In this document: positions 45,101 to 56,591 of the stretch, in pieces
Layout of the letters: the number at the start of each line of letters is the position of its first letter
How positions within the stretch are numbered: position 1 is the stretch's first letter
DNA from: Rhododendron vialii
Lineage: Eukaryota > Streptophyta > Magnoliopsida > Ericales > Ericaceae
DNA length: 64,000 nt
Direction of reading: 5' to 3'
NCBI RefSeq assembly: GCF_030253575.1
Contig: NC_080564.1
Coordinates: forward strand, 4,570,501 to 4,634,500
The notes under the pieces: generated by a model
The model's database searches: none
The model's input: the letters and a program-made list of their open reading frames with translations, nothing else
What the model was told of the DNA's origin: nothing
Position numbers and translations under genes: made by a program

Positions 45101-47936
45101 GATGAGGAGAAATCTCCGGATACTTTGAAATCATTTGCTGAAGAGCAAAATATGGATGCAGAGCATCTAAGGCCCGCGGAAGAGATATTACCCGAAACCG
45201 GAAAGTGTCCAAGTATTATGAAAGACCGCCCAATATCTATTACCATTGATGTAACTCCCCAATCCAAGTGCCCCAACGCTTCAGGTATATAATTATTAGA
45301 ATGAGAATTATGCATGCGTTTGACAATTTGATGGAAATGAACATTGGATAGAGTCTCTTTGAACTGGTATCCTCAGTCAGTAGAGGGCTGAGTCTATCAG
45401 CCCTGGTTTTTTCTTATTGTTTCGGCAAAACCTCGACTCTTCTTGGTTTTATTTCATGTGAAGTTCAAATTCAAGTTATGATATTTATTTGTGGAGATAT
45501 AGTCTTTCAGAAAATTATTATTGATGAAAAATTCTCCTGGTAATGCAGGTGCTACTACACCAGAGTTTATGGTGGTTAAAACTCCAGCTGCCAGGGAGGC
45601 TGCTCGGGTCTCAAGAAAGAGAAAATGTTTGTTCGATGACATCATTGTGTTGCCTAACAAGTATGTGAGAATAATCTCTTTGTTTAAAGGTGATTCCAAA
45701 TTGCTTGGTGTGTTCTACTTACTAAAAGAAGTACTTATTTTTCAAATAAATACTTATTTTTTGAATTAAAGGTGATGCACTGTGAGAGAATGAGAATTAC
45801 CTGTCTGCGAAAAATAAGTACTTCAAAAATAAGAACCTTAGCGGAACTGGGTATTCTAGGCTAGGTTTTTTTTTTTCAATGTATTTTTACCTGTAATGGC
45901 CTTTAACTGTTAGTTTTAATGATGAGGGGTGACAATGTCAAGGTGATGGTCTTCATTCTTGACACAAGTCTAAGACACTATATTATAATTCAAATTTTCT
46001 AAGTTAGTTAATTAGTTTTGAAATTTATTTTCTCAAGGATATGATTTTAAATGCACATTACTTTTTTGGAGAACTGTGGATGACATCTAAATCATGTATA
46101 GTTTTTAACCAAGGGAGTTTAGGTTTTCTGTATTTGCAACATTGGAGAACTTTGAAGCAGCTTATCACAACCACCTAGGAGGCACTGGGTTCTAAGGTTA
46201 ACACTGAACAATGACTCAAATGTGGTGACTTACCTGAAATCAGTTAGGTCAAGCAAGATGGGACTTCAAGTTTACTGATTTGATCCCTAGTAACAATATA
46301 GAAACAGTTGACAGTTATTTTTTCAATTTGGTTAGAAAGGAATACTCTTACTATATTGATCCGAACAGATACTTGTAGCACATTGAGTAAACTGATTTAC
46401 TTCGGTTGTTGTGTTGGATTCTAGCCATGGGTTCAGTTCTGATTCTGATTATCTTAGCACTTGGACTAAAATATCTGAGACTGTGAGTAGATTACATGGA
46501 ATAGGTCCTGATTCCAGTAATGCAATGGAATTTGAAACATATTACACTTTATGACTCAAGTGACTTGGTTTGTAAACGACGGAAAGTGGACATCCCCAGG
46601 AGGCCAGGAGGCACCTTCTTATCAGTACGATATAACACTTAGAATGTGCTGAAAAATCCACATGTTATTACATCTTTTCAATGTTTTCATTTCTACAGGT
46701 TAGTTAAAGAAAGCATTGACGACTCAAGTGACTTGGTTTCTAAACGGAAGAAAGCTCCTTATACACCCCTCCTCGTCTGGAAAACACATAAAATCGCCAA
46801 TCTGCCTCACACTTTCTTGGAGCCTTTGTTTCATTGTGAGTTTTCATTAGAGCTCAGATCTCTCTCAACCAAGAAGGAATTGAAGAGCCCAGAGGCCATC
46901 GAACCTGTGGAAGCTCCTGAAAAAATAGGGGAAATAGGATCCCCAGCTGTTCATAGAACTCCAGATGATACGGTTATTGCTCCTTCAACACCTGTTACTT
47001 GCTCGGCTTCTTTGAGGTTGCATGACGTACGGGATAGTACCATCTTAGACACAGTGGGTCTGGCAAGCTCATTTGAAAACACAGAGGAAATATTTTCTCG
47101 AAAAGCGGATGCAGAATTTGATACCAGCCTGGTAAATGAGGTAATACAAAAACTATATCTAGTTATCTTGGGGAATTTAACTGTAATTTATGCTGAAAGA
47201 ATGAACAGAGATTTCATTGACGATTGTTGTTTTGTCTTATTTTTTCTATTGGATTATTAAATCTATTTCAGGTGACAAATTCAGGTCAAGGAGATAACCA
47301 GGAAACAAGTAAGAACACTTGATTCCATTCCCCCAAACTAGTTTTTGCTATTTTTACTTCCTTTTTCTGTTTGAAAAGATAATACCAATTTATTGTAATT
47401 TTTTTTTCCTGGCAATTTATATATTCATGTATTTGCTTCACATAACATTTTTACCTGACTCTTATCTTGGTTGCAGATGAATGGTCAATCGAAACTAGGT
47501 AGGTTGCTGTGGTGTGGCTAATGCCGTTTTCTCTTGTTTCTGCAGTCAAAGCTCCTATTGTTATTTGTACGAGAAATTATTCTTACTTTGTAGGCTTTTG
47601 GTGAACAGAACACTGGCAAGGTACCTGTGCAGAACCTTTCTGAAGACGAAGAAACGAGGAGGAGACGCGGTAGTGAACTTATCGCAGGTCCTTAAACGCA
47701 AAACCAAGAGTGAAAATGCAAGGGTGTTTTATGAGATCCTGGTATGCTGTTTCCTTTCCGGTCATCCATTGTGTTCTAATTGAATCTACCAAAAATGATA
47801 CGCATGACATGGGTACGTAATGAAAATTTTGCAGGCACTGAAAACCGGAGGGTATGTTGATGTGAAGCAACAAGCACCCTATGAAGACATACTAATACTG
47901 GAAACTCCCAAGTTGAAAGAGTCTTGTGAAAGCTGA
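42190..47936 (+). CDS. RAD21: Sister chromatid cohesion 1 protein (RAD21/SCC1 kleisin), SYN2-like, 599 aa
   Basis: The alpha-kleisin of cohesin closes the SMC1-SMC3 ring, holds sister chromatids and is cut by separase. Twelve exons (42190-42313, 43725-43989, 44088-44125, 44207-44250, 44710-44771, 44881-45284, 45549-45660, 46699-47140, 47272-47308, 47477-47498, 47594-47741, 47835-47936) sum to exactly 600 codons. The N-terminal Rad21_Rec8 domain (1-~110) begins MFYSQCLLSKKGTLGTIWVA and includes SYRVLGYLLLGVVRIYS. The middle (~165-310) is acidic. Residues ~325-385 hold the plant motif REAARVSRKRKCLFDD and KRKKAPYTPL. The C-terminal winged-helix part (~516-590) includes NARVFYEIL and APYEDI. It resembles Arabidopsis SYN2/RAD21.1 most, though it is shorter, and the exact paralogue is uncertain. 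A second acceptor 18 nt upstream of exon 6 (at 44,863) also keeps frame and would add six residues. Confidence 0.92.
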
Positions 47937-48434
47937 TCTCAAGTACTTTTGTAGCTTTTAGGATCCAAGCTGTATGCTCCATCTGTATTTAACTCGTAGG
48001 AAGTATATAGAGAGTTGTTAACATAACCATTAGGAGGCGAGTAGGATTTTGTAAATTAAATTTTCGGCTATGTACGATTTTTTGTTGGCTTTTTATATAT
48101 CTTCATCTTGTTTAGCTGGTTCATTTACAAACAAGGGTTGATTGAATACTATGTTATGCTCATTACTCGGATTTTCGTAGGCCATGTTTGATCTTCGGCT
48201 TAAAAGCGATTTGTGAAGAAAATAGCGAAGGGATTTTGGCGTTAAGGTTTCAGGTGGTTTTTCTTACTGATCCTAGAAATCAAAACATAGCCTTCAAGGT
48301 TTTTGTGTTTACCACTGGGCTACTACTCTACTTATGGTACTGAGATAAGAAACTCGTGTTTTTTTTAATTTAGGAAAAGCATGATAGCAAACTGCTAACC
48401 ATGAACAATTACAAACGAGGAGGACTCTAGGCTA

Positions 48435-48540
48435 GGGACTTCGGGTTGGTGCTGTGCAGTGAGGTGAGATTCGAGCCGTCGGATGCACGATCTGACGGCT
48501 CGGAGGTGCGCAGCACGGTGTTGCGCACAACACCATTCCC
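48435..48540. repeat. GC-rich foldback, ~105 bp
   Basis: Central stem CGAGCCGTCGG ... CTGACGGCTCG (one mismatch) with outer arms GGTTGGTGCTGTGC and GCGCACAACACCATT pairing imperfectly. Probably a small foldback MITE common in plant intergenic DNA. Confidence 0.55.
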
Positions 48541-48559
48541 CAATTGCTATCATATACTG

Positions 48560-49087
48560 CATTGACATATACGTCGTTGGTGAGTGATTATAAAATTGAT
48601 AGATTGAGGCAACATTTCCTCTTGAATCCGTTAGGTAACTCTCTTGGAAAATTACCGCATTGACATATACGTCATTGGTGAGTGATTATAAAATGGGTGC
48701 CGCTATTCGTAGCCCTTTATTTTCTCTCATAACCCATTACATTTCGGTAAATGGTTGTTGAAAATCATAAATAACATTTCGGTAAATTGCTGTTGAAAAT
48801 AAGATTATATTTCGGTAACTACATGTCAAAAATATGTTCAATTTTCGGTAAACAACTGCCGAACATACATTTTCGGTAAATAGCTGTTGAAAAAAATATT
48901 ATATTTCGGTAATTGGATGCTGAAAATATATCTCAATTTCGGTAACTAACTGTCGAGTATAATTGAAAATTTTTAACGGGCTATGGGAGAAAATAGAGGG
49001 TTGCGAATAGCAGCTCCCTATAAAATTGATAGATTGAGGCAACATTTCCTCTTGAATCCGTTAGGTAACTCTCTTGGAAAATTACCG
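48560..49087. repeat. 98-bp direct tandem duplication, second unit split by a MITE
   Basis: CATTGACATATACGTCGTTGG starts at 48,560 and again (one change) at 48,658. The unit ends in TCTTGGAAAATTACCGC. The second unit stops at 48,694 and resumes at 49,019 after the element at 48,695-49,018, with over 60 bp matching the first unit exactly. Confidence 0.88.
48695..49018. mobile_element. MITE with 8-bp target duplication and an internal TTTCGGTAA array
   Basis: 324 bp. Inverted ends of ~40 bp: GGGTGCCGCTATTCGTAGCC left, inverted GGGTTGCGAATAGCAGCTCCC-type right (19 of the outer 23 bases agree). TATAAAAT on both sides (48,687-48,694 and 49,019-49,026) fits an hAT 8-bp target duplication. The core has seven TTTCGGTAA units at ~30-45 bp spacing, each followed by a variant of CTGTTGAAAAT. 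Confidence 0.82.
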
Positions 49088-49450
49088 CGCAATTTTGTTC
49101 CACTAAGTTTTTTGGGATTTTTTAGGGCTTTTTTCTTAAATTGGATATTTTCGAAAATATTTGGGTAAGAGGAGAGAGTATTACTTTTCCGATTTCTTTC
49201 ATCTAAAAGAATCAATAATCTACAGAAGTTAGGCACAAAACTAGAAAAACGCGAAAAAATTCAAATAGGGCAAATTAAGAAAGGGAATGAAAACTTAGTG
49301 AAATGGGGTCAATGATGTAACATTCGCAAGTATTGTCCGGGTAAATCTCCAATATTCAGAAGTTGTGGGTTAAAAATCTATGAAACTGCGAATCTGAATA
49401 CTTCGTGCCAGCCCTAACTTCCTTCTTCTCTCTCTTCCCTCTCTTTGTTC

Positions 49451-49451
<1 letters not shown>

Positions 49452-49482
<31 letters not shown>
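49452..49482 (+). repeat. (TC)n tract in the L13 leader
   Basis: About 15 TC units ~50 bp before the L13 start codon, probably in the 5' UTR or core promoter. Pyrimidine-rich tracts are common in leaders of plant ribosomal protein genes. Confidence 0.7.
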
Positions 49483-49485
<3 letters not shown>

Positions 49486-49529
49486 TCGATCGTATCAGAA
49501 TCAGAGAAATTTGGGGGGGGCCTCAAGTG

Positions 49530-52500
49530 ATGGCAACGGCAGCTCAACCTTTTAGTGGCAACCTGAAGGCAAGACTCTCTCTCTCTCACGTTGAGTGTGT
49601 GGGTAGTAATTACTGTTTGGTTGCTGGGAAAGCAGAGGGAAGAAATGTGAAAAAAAACTCTACTGAAAACCTTTACTGTTAGATCAGATTTTCGGCAACC
49701 TAAAGTGTGATTTTCTGTCATTCTCTGCTAATAGAATTAAAACTCTTCTGCAATTGAGATTATTTGATTGTTTTTGAGAGAATGCTAGGTGTTTCTGGAA
49801 TATGCTGAATGAGTTGCATATGTAGGGAATCGACGAAAGATTTTGACGCTACTTTTGTAATGTCTGTAAGCTGTCCTTTTGTACTGCCTCCGTCCCATTG
49901 TGATAGTCCTATACGAGAAGACGTGCAATTTTTGGATAAAAAAATAAAGTACATCCGTTCATAACTTTATGAATTTTTTCGCACCAAATTAAAGAAATAA
50001 CTGGGATTGTTAATTTGGTGCGCAGAAACTCGAAAAATCATGTACTGCATGTCTTTTCGCAGGGGATTATCATTTTGGAACGGAGGGAGTATTTCATAGG
50101 CGCTTGCTTTTTGTTTTTCTTTTTAAATGGCTTTTTGGGGTTGTTTAATGAGTTTATTTCAGATGATAGAAGTACCCCCTACATTTTTTCCCCATGTCTG
50201 AACAGGTTCTTGCCCTTTGCTTTTTGTCCTTTGTTGGGATCGTCAGGATTCTATTTTATGCATGTTTTGTCAGCTTTTAAACGGGAGTCTCTGCTGGGCC
50301 AAACCTCAGATACAGTGTCATCATTTCGTGCTCCTAAGTTTCGGTTTTCAAGCATTGATGGGTTGCAAAGCATTAGCCTCTTCCTCCTTTTTCTTTATTT
50401 TAGGGCATCTAATATTGCAGTATTTTCTGAAGTCACGACAAGAGCAAACATATTGAGATGTCCGATTAATTCTATGAAGTTCATAAATATCCCATGTTTC
50501 ATGTTATTTTTTGTTGAATTTTCTCAAAACAACCTGTATTACCTGGACACAGGTGCAGCTATATGTGCGCTTGTCAGATTTGTTCAACTTCTTTGTCAAG
50601 GACACTGGGACATCCAAAATTTCTTATTCTTTTAGTATATATTCGTTACTTTCACAAATTTTTCGAAGTGTCTTGGGACAATTCATGCATAACGTAGGAA
50701 TTATGTGCATAGTTGATAGTAAACTCAATTTACAAAATCTGCTTACTACGTGAATGTCTGTCACATATCCGATTTTGTTATCGGAGTTTCAAGTATCGAA
50801 ATGGTTATTTTACACATTTGAAAGGATCCATGTAAAATAGAAAATAGCATCTCTTCGTACTTCAAAATGAAGTTATTGTTGAGTGTTTTTGTCAAAAATC
50901 TGGAGGAGTCCCTTGTCATGGGCAATCCCTCCATGCCAGGCAAGAATATTGTCCAATTTTACCAATTATGGTCCATTTTCGTACTTGGAAGTTGGAACAA
51001 GTGGAATTCCATGGAGATCATCCTTTCCAAAACAACACTGAAGTTGTAAATTTTTGTGGATACTCTCTCATGGTTTGGTTTTTTGGTTCTTGCTAGCGTA
51101 CAAGCTCTGATGTTGCTCTTTGGCTGACCATAGTTGTTCTTTGTCCATGTCATATCAACGGCATAGGAAGTAGTTTTAGTCTTTTAGATGCTAACGTCAG
51201 CCTAACGTTTCCTTTTATCACTTCTTGAGTGGGACAAGTTCTTTATGATAATGGTTGTTGATGACTGGTGTACTTATTATTTACTGCACTAGAACAGATT
51301 TAACTTTCAAGCTTATGTTCTCTGCCTTGACTCACTTATCATTGTTGCTGAGATATATATTGATATAAGGGAGGAATGAGCATAATTTCTTTCTTCATGT
51401 AGAGAGCTCTTGCTGGCCTGAGACGTATCAATTTGGAAGGTCTGAGATGGAGAGTATTTGATGCCAAAGGCCAGGTCTGAATTATCTACCTTTCTCCTTT
51501 TTCCCTTATTCTTTTCTTACGTTGTGCATCTTCAAGATTACGTAGGGTGATGGCAGTCTTTCAACTGATTTTGCGATATTAGGATGACAGGGTAAATACT
51601 AAATAAATTTTTTTTTTATGCAAAACTTTGCGATGGCAATCTGTGTTGTAAATTATCCCTTCTGTGTTGATACACGGATTTTTGCTACCGCTATCCAATT
51701 GTTACTGTGACTTGTCATGTAGGTCCTCGGAAGGTTAGCATCTCAAATATCAACTGTGATTCAAGGCAAGGACAAGCCAACATATGCACCTAATCGCGAT
51801 GATGGGGATATGTGCATTGTGCTCAATGCAAAGGATATCTGTGTCACAGGGAGGAAACTTACAGACAAGGTTTATCACTGGCATACTGGGCAAGTAACAT
51901 ATTTACTGATTCTTCTTATGATGTGTATAACTATATATATATATATGTATACATACATATATCATATGTGTGTGTGTGTGTGTAAAGAATGGTTGCCTTA
52001 TCGGATTCAATGTTGTTATTGAAATGTAGTGAGAATCACAAGAGCCATGGTTGCTTCATCTTCTTCTTCTTCTTCTTCTTCTTTAATGCTGCAGAATTTT
52101 GATAACTTTTCTCTAGGAAGTTCTTCCATAGTCATGTAACTCATATCCAATTTGAAAGTTGTGAAAAAATGAAGAATTAGTTTCCAATGCTGAGATAACA
52201 GTGGTAGATGACTGTTGTAGTGTCCTACAGTACCATTCATTCAAATGCTGAATGCCCCTGCTTTTTGTCATTTTTATTTTGAATTTCTAGCCTGACAGTG
52301 AACTATTTTTGGCTTATAGGTATGTGGGTCATCTCAAGGAAAGAAGTTTAAAAGATCAGATGGCAAAGGATCCTACTGAGGTTATTCGCAAAGCTGTCAT
52401 GCGCATGCTTCCGAGAAACAAATTGCGTGATGTAAGTTCCACTGCATCCTTCTTTTCCCTTTTAAAAGGCCTAATTACATCTATTTGAACTTTTGGATTC

Positions 52501-53285
52501 CATTTTTACTTTTCAACTGAATTCAATTTCTATTTTTACTTTCTTGACCTCGAGTCCAGATCATGTAGAATGGACTGCTTTGTAGAATAGCATCTTGTGA
52601 ATAAGTTATAACGAAATGAACATTATTCCGAGAAAATATAAAAAGGAAGAAAACTCTGATAAATTACTTACAATACTTTGTATGGCGAACCTACATCTTA
52701 GAATGCGTTTAATTTTTAGACACAGAATTACCAGGTTACTGGATGCTAGCAGCAGTTTTCATATAATTGATTTTACACCGAAGAACAATTTTAGACAGAA
52801 TTATCGGGTTACTGGCTTCTAGTGGCAGTTTTGATGTAATTGATTTCACACCAAAGAACATTGTTTGTTTAATTTTTTTCACTCACCGATTCCAAAACTA
52901 ATCATCTCTAGTAGAGGAGTTACGATCTAATGGATTTTCAGCTCACTTGAGGAAAAAATGCTTCCCCTGGAGGTGCAGGGAAACTTAGTTATGGTACCCT
53001 ATAATTGGTTATTGAATGCTAGTATTTATTTGTTGAAGCAACTTTTTATATATGCAGGACAGAGACAGGAAGTTGAGGATATTTGCTGGCGGTGAGCACC
53101 CGTTTAGCGACAGGCCTCTTGAACCATACGTGATGCCTCCTCGACAAGTACGGGAACTGCGTCCACGCGTGAGACGAGCCATGATTCGAGCTGAGAAGAA
53201 GGCTGAGCAACAAAAACAGGGTGGTATGGATACAAGAAAAGGGAGAAAGAAGGAAGAGGAGAAAGCAGAACTGATCGAAGCATGA
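49530..53285 (+). CDS. RPL13: Ribosomal protein L13 (uL13), organellar type, 205 aa
   Basis: Large-subunit protein of the bacterial-type ribosome; the Arabidopsis homologue At3g01790 is the mitochondrial-type L13. Exons 49530-49568, 51403-51474, 51723-51889, 52320-52431 and 53058-53285 sum to 206 codons. The protein starts [20 protein letters not shown], then the core [20 protein letters not shown], the invariant [14 protein letters not shown] and the L13 signature region [20 protein letters not shown] with GGEHP. The C-terminus is Lys/Glu-rich ([11 protein letters not shown]). Introns 1 and 3 appear to start with GC (AAG|GCAAGA and GG|GCAAGT). No GT near them keeps the conserved frame. Intron 1 (1.8 kb) holds a Stowaway MITE. 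It lies convergent to TPLATE, as the locus order in Arabidopsis suggests. Confidence 0.95.
49884..50089. mobile_element. Stowaway-type MITE in L13 intron 1
   Basis: Starts CTGCCTCCGTCCCATTGTGA after TA; ends with the inverted CATTTTGGAACGGAGGGAG before TA (50,090-50,091). About 206 bp, with inner TTTGGTGCG-type pairing. Noncoding. Confidence 0.85.
51931..51983. repeat. Compound (TA)n-(TG)n microsatellite, L13 intron 3
   Basis: TA units followed by TACA/TATC variants and then eight TG units. Lies ~40 bp after the intron-3 donor. Confidence 0.85.
52060..52083. repeat. (CTT)n microsatellite, L13 intron 3
   Basis: About eight CTT units in the intron. Confidence 0.85.
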
Positions 53286-54394
53286 AGAGTGCTGGAGTTA
53301 CATACGAATTCGTAGCCAAAGCTTTTGCTTATTTCTCCTGTAACTCAAAAAGGTGGCATTTCCATGTCAAGTCTTGTGGCCGATCTTGAAAGTTTGTTGG
53401 TTGCCAAGATTTTGGTTAGTTTTTCTTATGTTTTTTCTTTTTGGGATTGGTATGTACTTTTCATCTCTGGACTCTGTTGCAAGCCAAATGGGCCCAGTTA
53501 GCCTTGGGGCCGATCTCTTTGTACCAAGTGTGATAGATTTGTTGCACTTCTTATGATTCTGAAGGATCTTATACATTCATTCAAGGTTAGAAAAGATTCA
53601 AATTATCGTCAGTCCCTTTTCCTTAAAGCCTTTGTTTTCTTGGTGGATTACAAAATGCTCTCTTATGACTAGAATATGGAGTAGCTATTTTTCTCTAGTG
53701 ATTTATCTCTTCAAAGTTTATTGGAGTGACACATTTTAAGAGAACAACTTTTAATGGATCATTTTCCTTGAAGTAAAAGTTTGACATCAGTTAAGAAATA
53801 TGATTGCCGAGAAACTCTTTAAAGATCAAGGAAAAAAACACCCAACAAAAGAAACATAGTAGTACAGAAACCATGTGAAATTAATCTGTGAAAGACTTCT
53901 GAGTTCATAACCCACAACCACAACATAAGAACACACCCAAATGGCACCATTTTAAAACCATCAATCTTCGACATGAATTCTACTTGTATTCGCTATGGTA
54001 GTAGCGCAGCAAGTGAGAACATAAAGGTTTAAACTTTAAAACTCGGTATATGCTGTTAAAAACATTCAGGAGAAGTAAACTTAACCAGTGTGCCCATGGA
54101 ATAGAAATTATCCAATCGTACTGGAATGGGAAATGAGCACAAACTTGTTTTCAAATTTCACGAACTTGTACACACGTGTCAACCAACCGGTAGATGTCCA
54201 AGAGTCGCAAAGAGAAGAAAATTTTCACATCACTACAGGGAGGATAAAAAATGATTTAAACAGAAAAAAGGGAAACAAAAGAGGACTCTATAATCAGATT
54301 TTCCAATCTAGCTAATCGAATCACAACACAAAACCAAAATTTGAGAGTACAAAGAATACATGCAAACCTTTTCCTAAAGCCGAAAAAAAAAAGC
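53286..54394. other. Convergent 3' region between L13 and TPLATE
   Basis: 1.1 kb between two stop codons facing each other. It should hold both 3' UTRs. AT-rich, no repeat or gene recognised. Confidence 0.6.
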
Positions 54395-56542
54395 TCAAGC
54401 AACTTTGGAGCTTCTATCTTTACAAAGCACATGCCATTCCTGCAGTACAGCCGACTGAAGAGCGCGATGCTCCACCTCCTCAGCTGTTAATTTCGATAGT
54501 GTTGAAGGCCCCTTGGGCTTCTTAACTTCTTCCCCACCATTTTCCTTTTCACTCTCCTTCTTATCCTCTTCATCCTCTTCTTCTTTTTCATCATCTGATT
54601 TTGGAGTCTTGGGAGGCGGTTGGGCTGCCTTTAGAATGGCTATCCGTTCCATTGATGTTCGTAGCCTCTCAGCAGCAGCAACTTTAACTTCATCTTCCGG
54701 CATGTACTCCACACCCCCGTCTGTGAGATCATCTAACCAAGATTGCAGATCGGATCCGATTTCCTTTGTGATCGAGGCGTCAGAAGCACGAACAACAAAT
54801 TTGCATATCATTGTAGTCGTCTCATCCCCCAAGTCCACGTTTCTGCTCACCTCACTAGCACCGAAAACCATCATGCCCACAAACCCTCCATACCATGTCT
54901 TTGCAGCAAAGCAAAGCTGTTCAGGACACAAAAGTCCAATAAAATCAAGCTAGAATAGCATGGAGTGCTCCAACAAGATAGCAATATGGAAATGGGTGGA
55001 TGATACTTCTTGTGGAAAATTGTTTTCAGATTCACAGTATGTTTTTGTCAAATAACATGGTTATAATCATATTATACGCAATAATAAAAATAGAATCTTA
55101 TATGTTCTTAACAAATGAATTTGATTTGCACACTCCTACGATTTTCATACATTTTAAGCAGCACGTGGTTATACTTAAAAAAAATGCATTGTGTGATCTC
55201 CTTTGAAATGCCACTGAAAAATATTTTCCACTAAATACAAGCAAGAGAGAACTCAAATTATTTTTTGTTGTTGCAGAAGACTTTATTGTTGTTATTGTTA
55301 GAGATATGGGGAGGAATTTTGTGAAGCCAGATAGAACTCGGTGGAAATAAATCCAACGAGGTTTTTAGAAGGTGAGAGGGGATAGAAGAAAACTTATTCA
55401 GTTACTATTATGAGGCAATTTCATAAATTCCCGTTGAAGCAAACTTGTAAAAACATTTCTAAATTAAAGGCAAAAGTGCAATTTCACAGAAGTCAGTGGG
55501 ATTACACTTGATCCAATGTGCCTCCCTGTCCATGATTACAGGGAGCGTGGTTAACATAAAATTTTAGACTTTGGACTTCAAGAGATCCTAAATTCCAAGT
55601 CTTCTCCTTGACCTCGTACCATATTGCACACAACCAAGTTTTGCAACAATCCATCTTTTCTAAAAAGTCGGAAGAATCAAAACAGGTTTTGTTTAAGTTG
55701 GAGATTTTCCCTGTTTCCTGAATGAAATCAAAGAATTACCTGAAATCCAGCAACTGTTCGGATAATGTGCGAGCAAACCCTATGGAAAGGCTTGGAAGAT
55801 AAAGACTTCAGTCCACTTAGAAAAGGAGAAGACCCATATTGCTGAGCAGCAGTAGCCATGAACCCACTTCCTTCATATGTGTATGTACCAGTGTACTCCA
55901 CTATAGCAGGTAAACTAGGCCATAGGCGGAAATATTCAACGGGTGAGATTTTATGTGGTAGAAGAAGCTCAGTCAGTGGAAGTTTGTAAGGCTGGCATCT
56001 CAAAATCACAGGTTCTCCTATTTCTGGTCTCATGCTTCTTTTTTGTCTCATGATCTGTGGATCTTCTTCAGTGTAGTCCCCTTCGTAATCACCAGCTCCA
56101 TGGAAGGGGTAGTACAAGACTTGAACCCAAAGGGCACACCTCTCAAATTGGGAGACACCGACAGTCACACTACAAAATACTGGATCCTACAAAAAGGACA
56201 CACATTGATAATTACTGTAGTGATTCTAGTGAAACAGAGGATAGAAAGGAACGATTGTCCAAAAACTCAAAAAATGCAGAAAAGGCCCAACTGTACATGC
56301 CAAAATGATCACCGTTGTTTCCCATAATAGCAAAGCACGAGGATCAATTTCAACTCCATTATAATAGCAAAGCACGAGGATCAATTTCAACTCCATTAAG
56401 AAGTCTGTCTCTCTCCTACATCCCCCCCCCCCCCCCCCCCCCTCTCTCTCCTACATCCCCAAAAGATCACAATTGTTTCCCACAATAGCAAAAAGCACAA
56501 GGATCTATTTGGACTCCGTTAAGAAGTCTCTCTCTCCCTCTC

Positions 56543-56591
<49 letters not shown>

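Larger units (their letters stand above)
47937..49529. other. Intergenic region between RAD21 and L13
   Basis: RAD21 3' UTR, a small GC-rich hairpin, a tandem duplication interrupted by a MITE, and the L13 promoter with a CT-rich leader. No gene seen. Confidence 0.55.

Noticed and set aside
50015-50635. 206-aa ORF in L13 intron 1
   Set aside because: Phe/Leu-rich translation of T-rich intron DNA that overlaps the end of a Stowaway MITE; no domain recognised.
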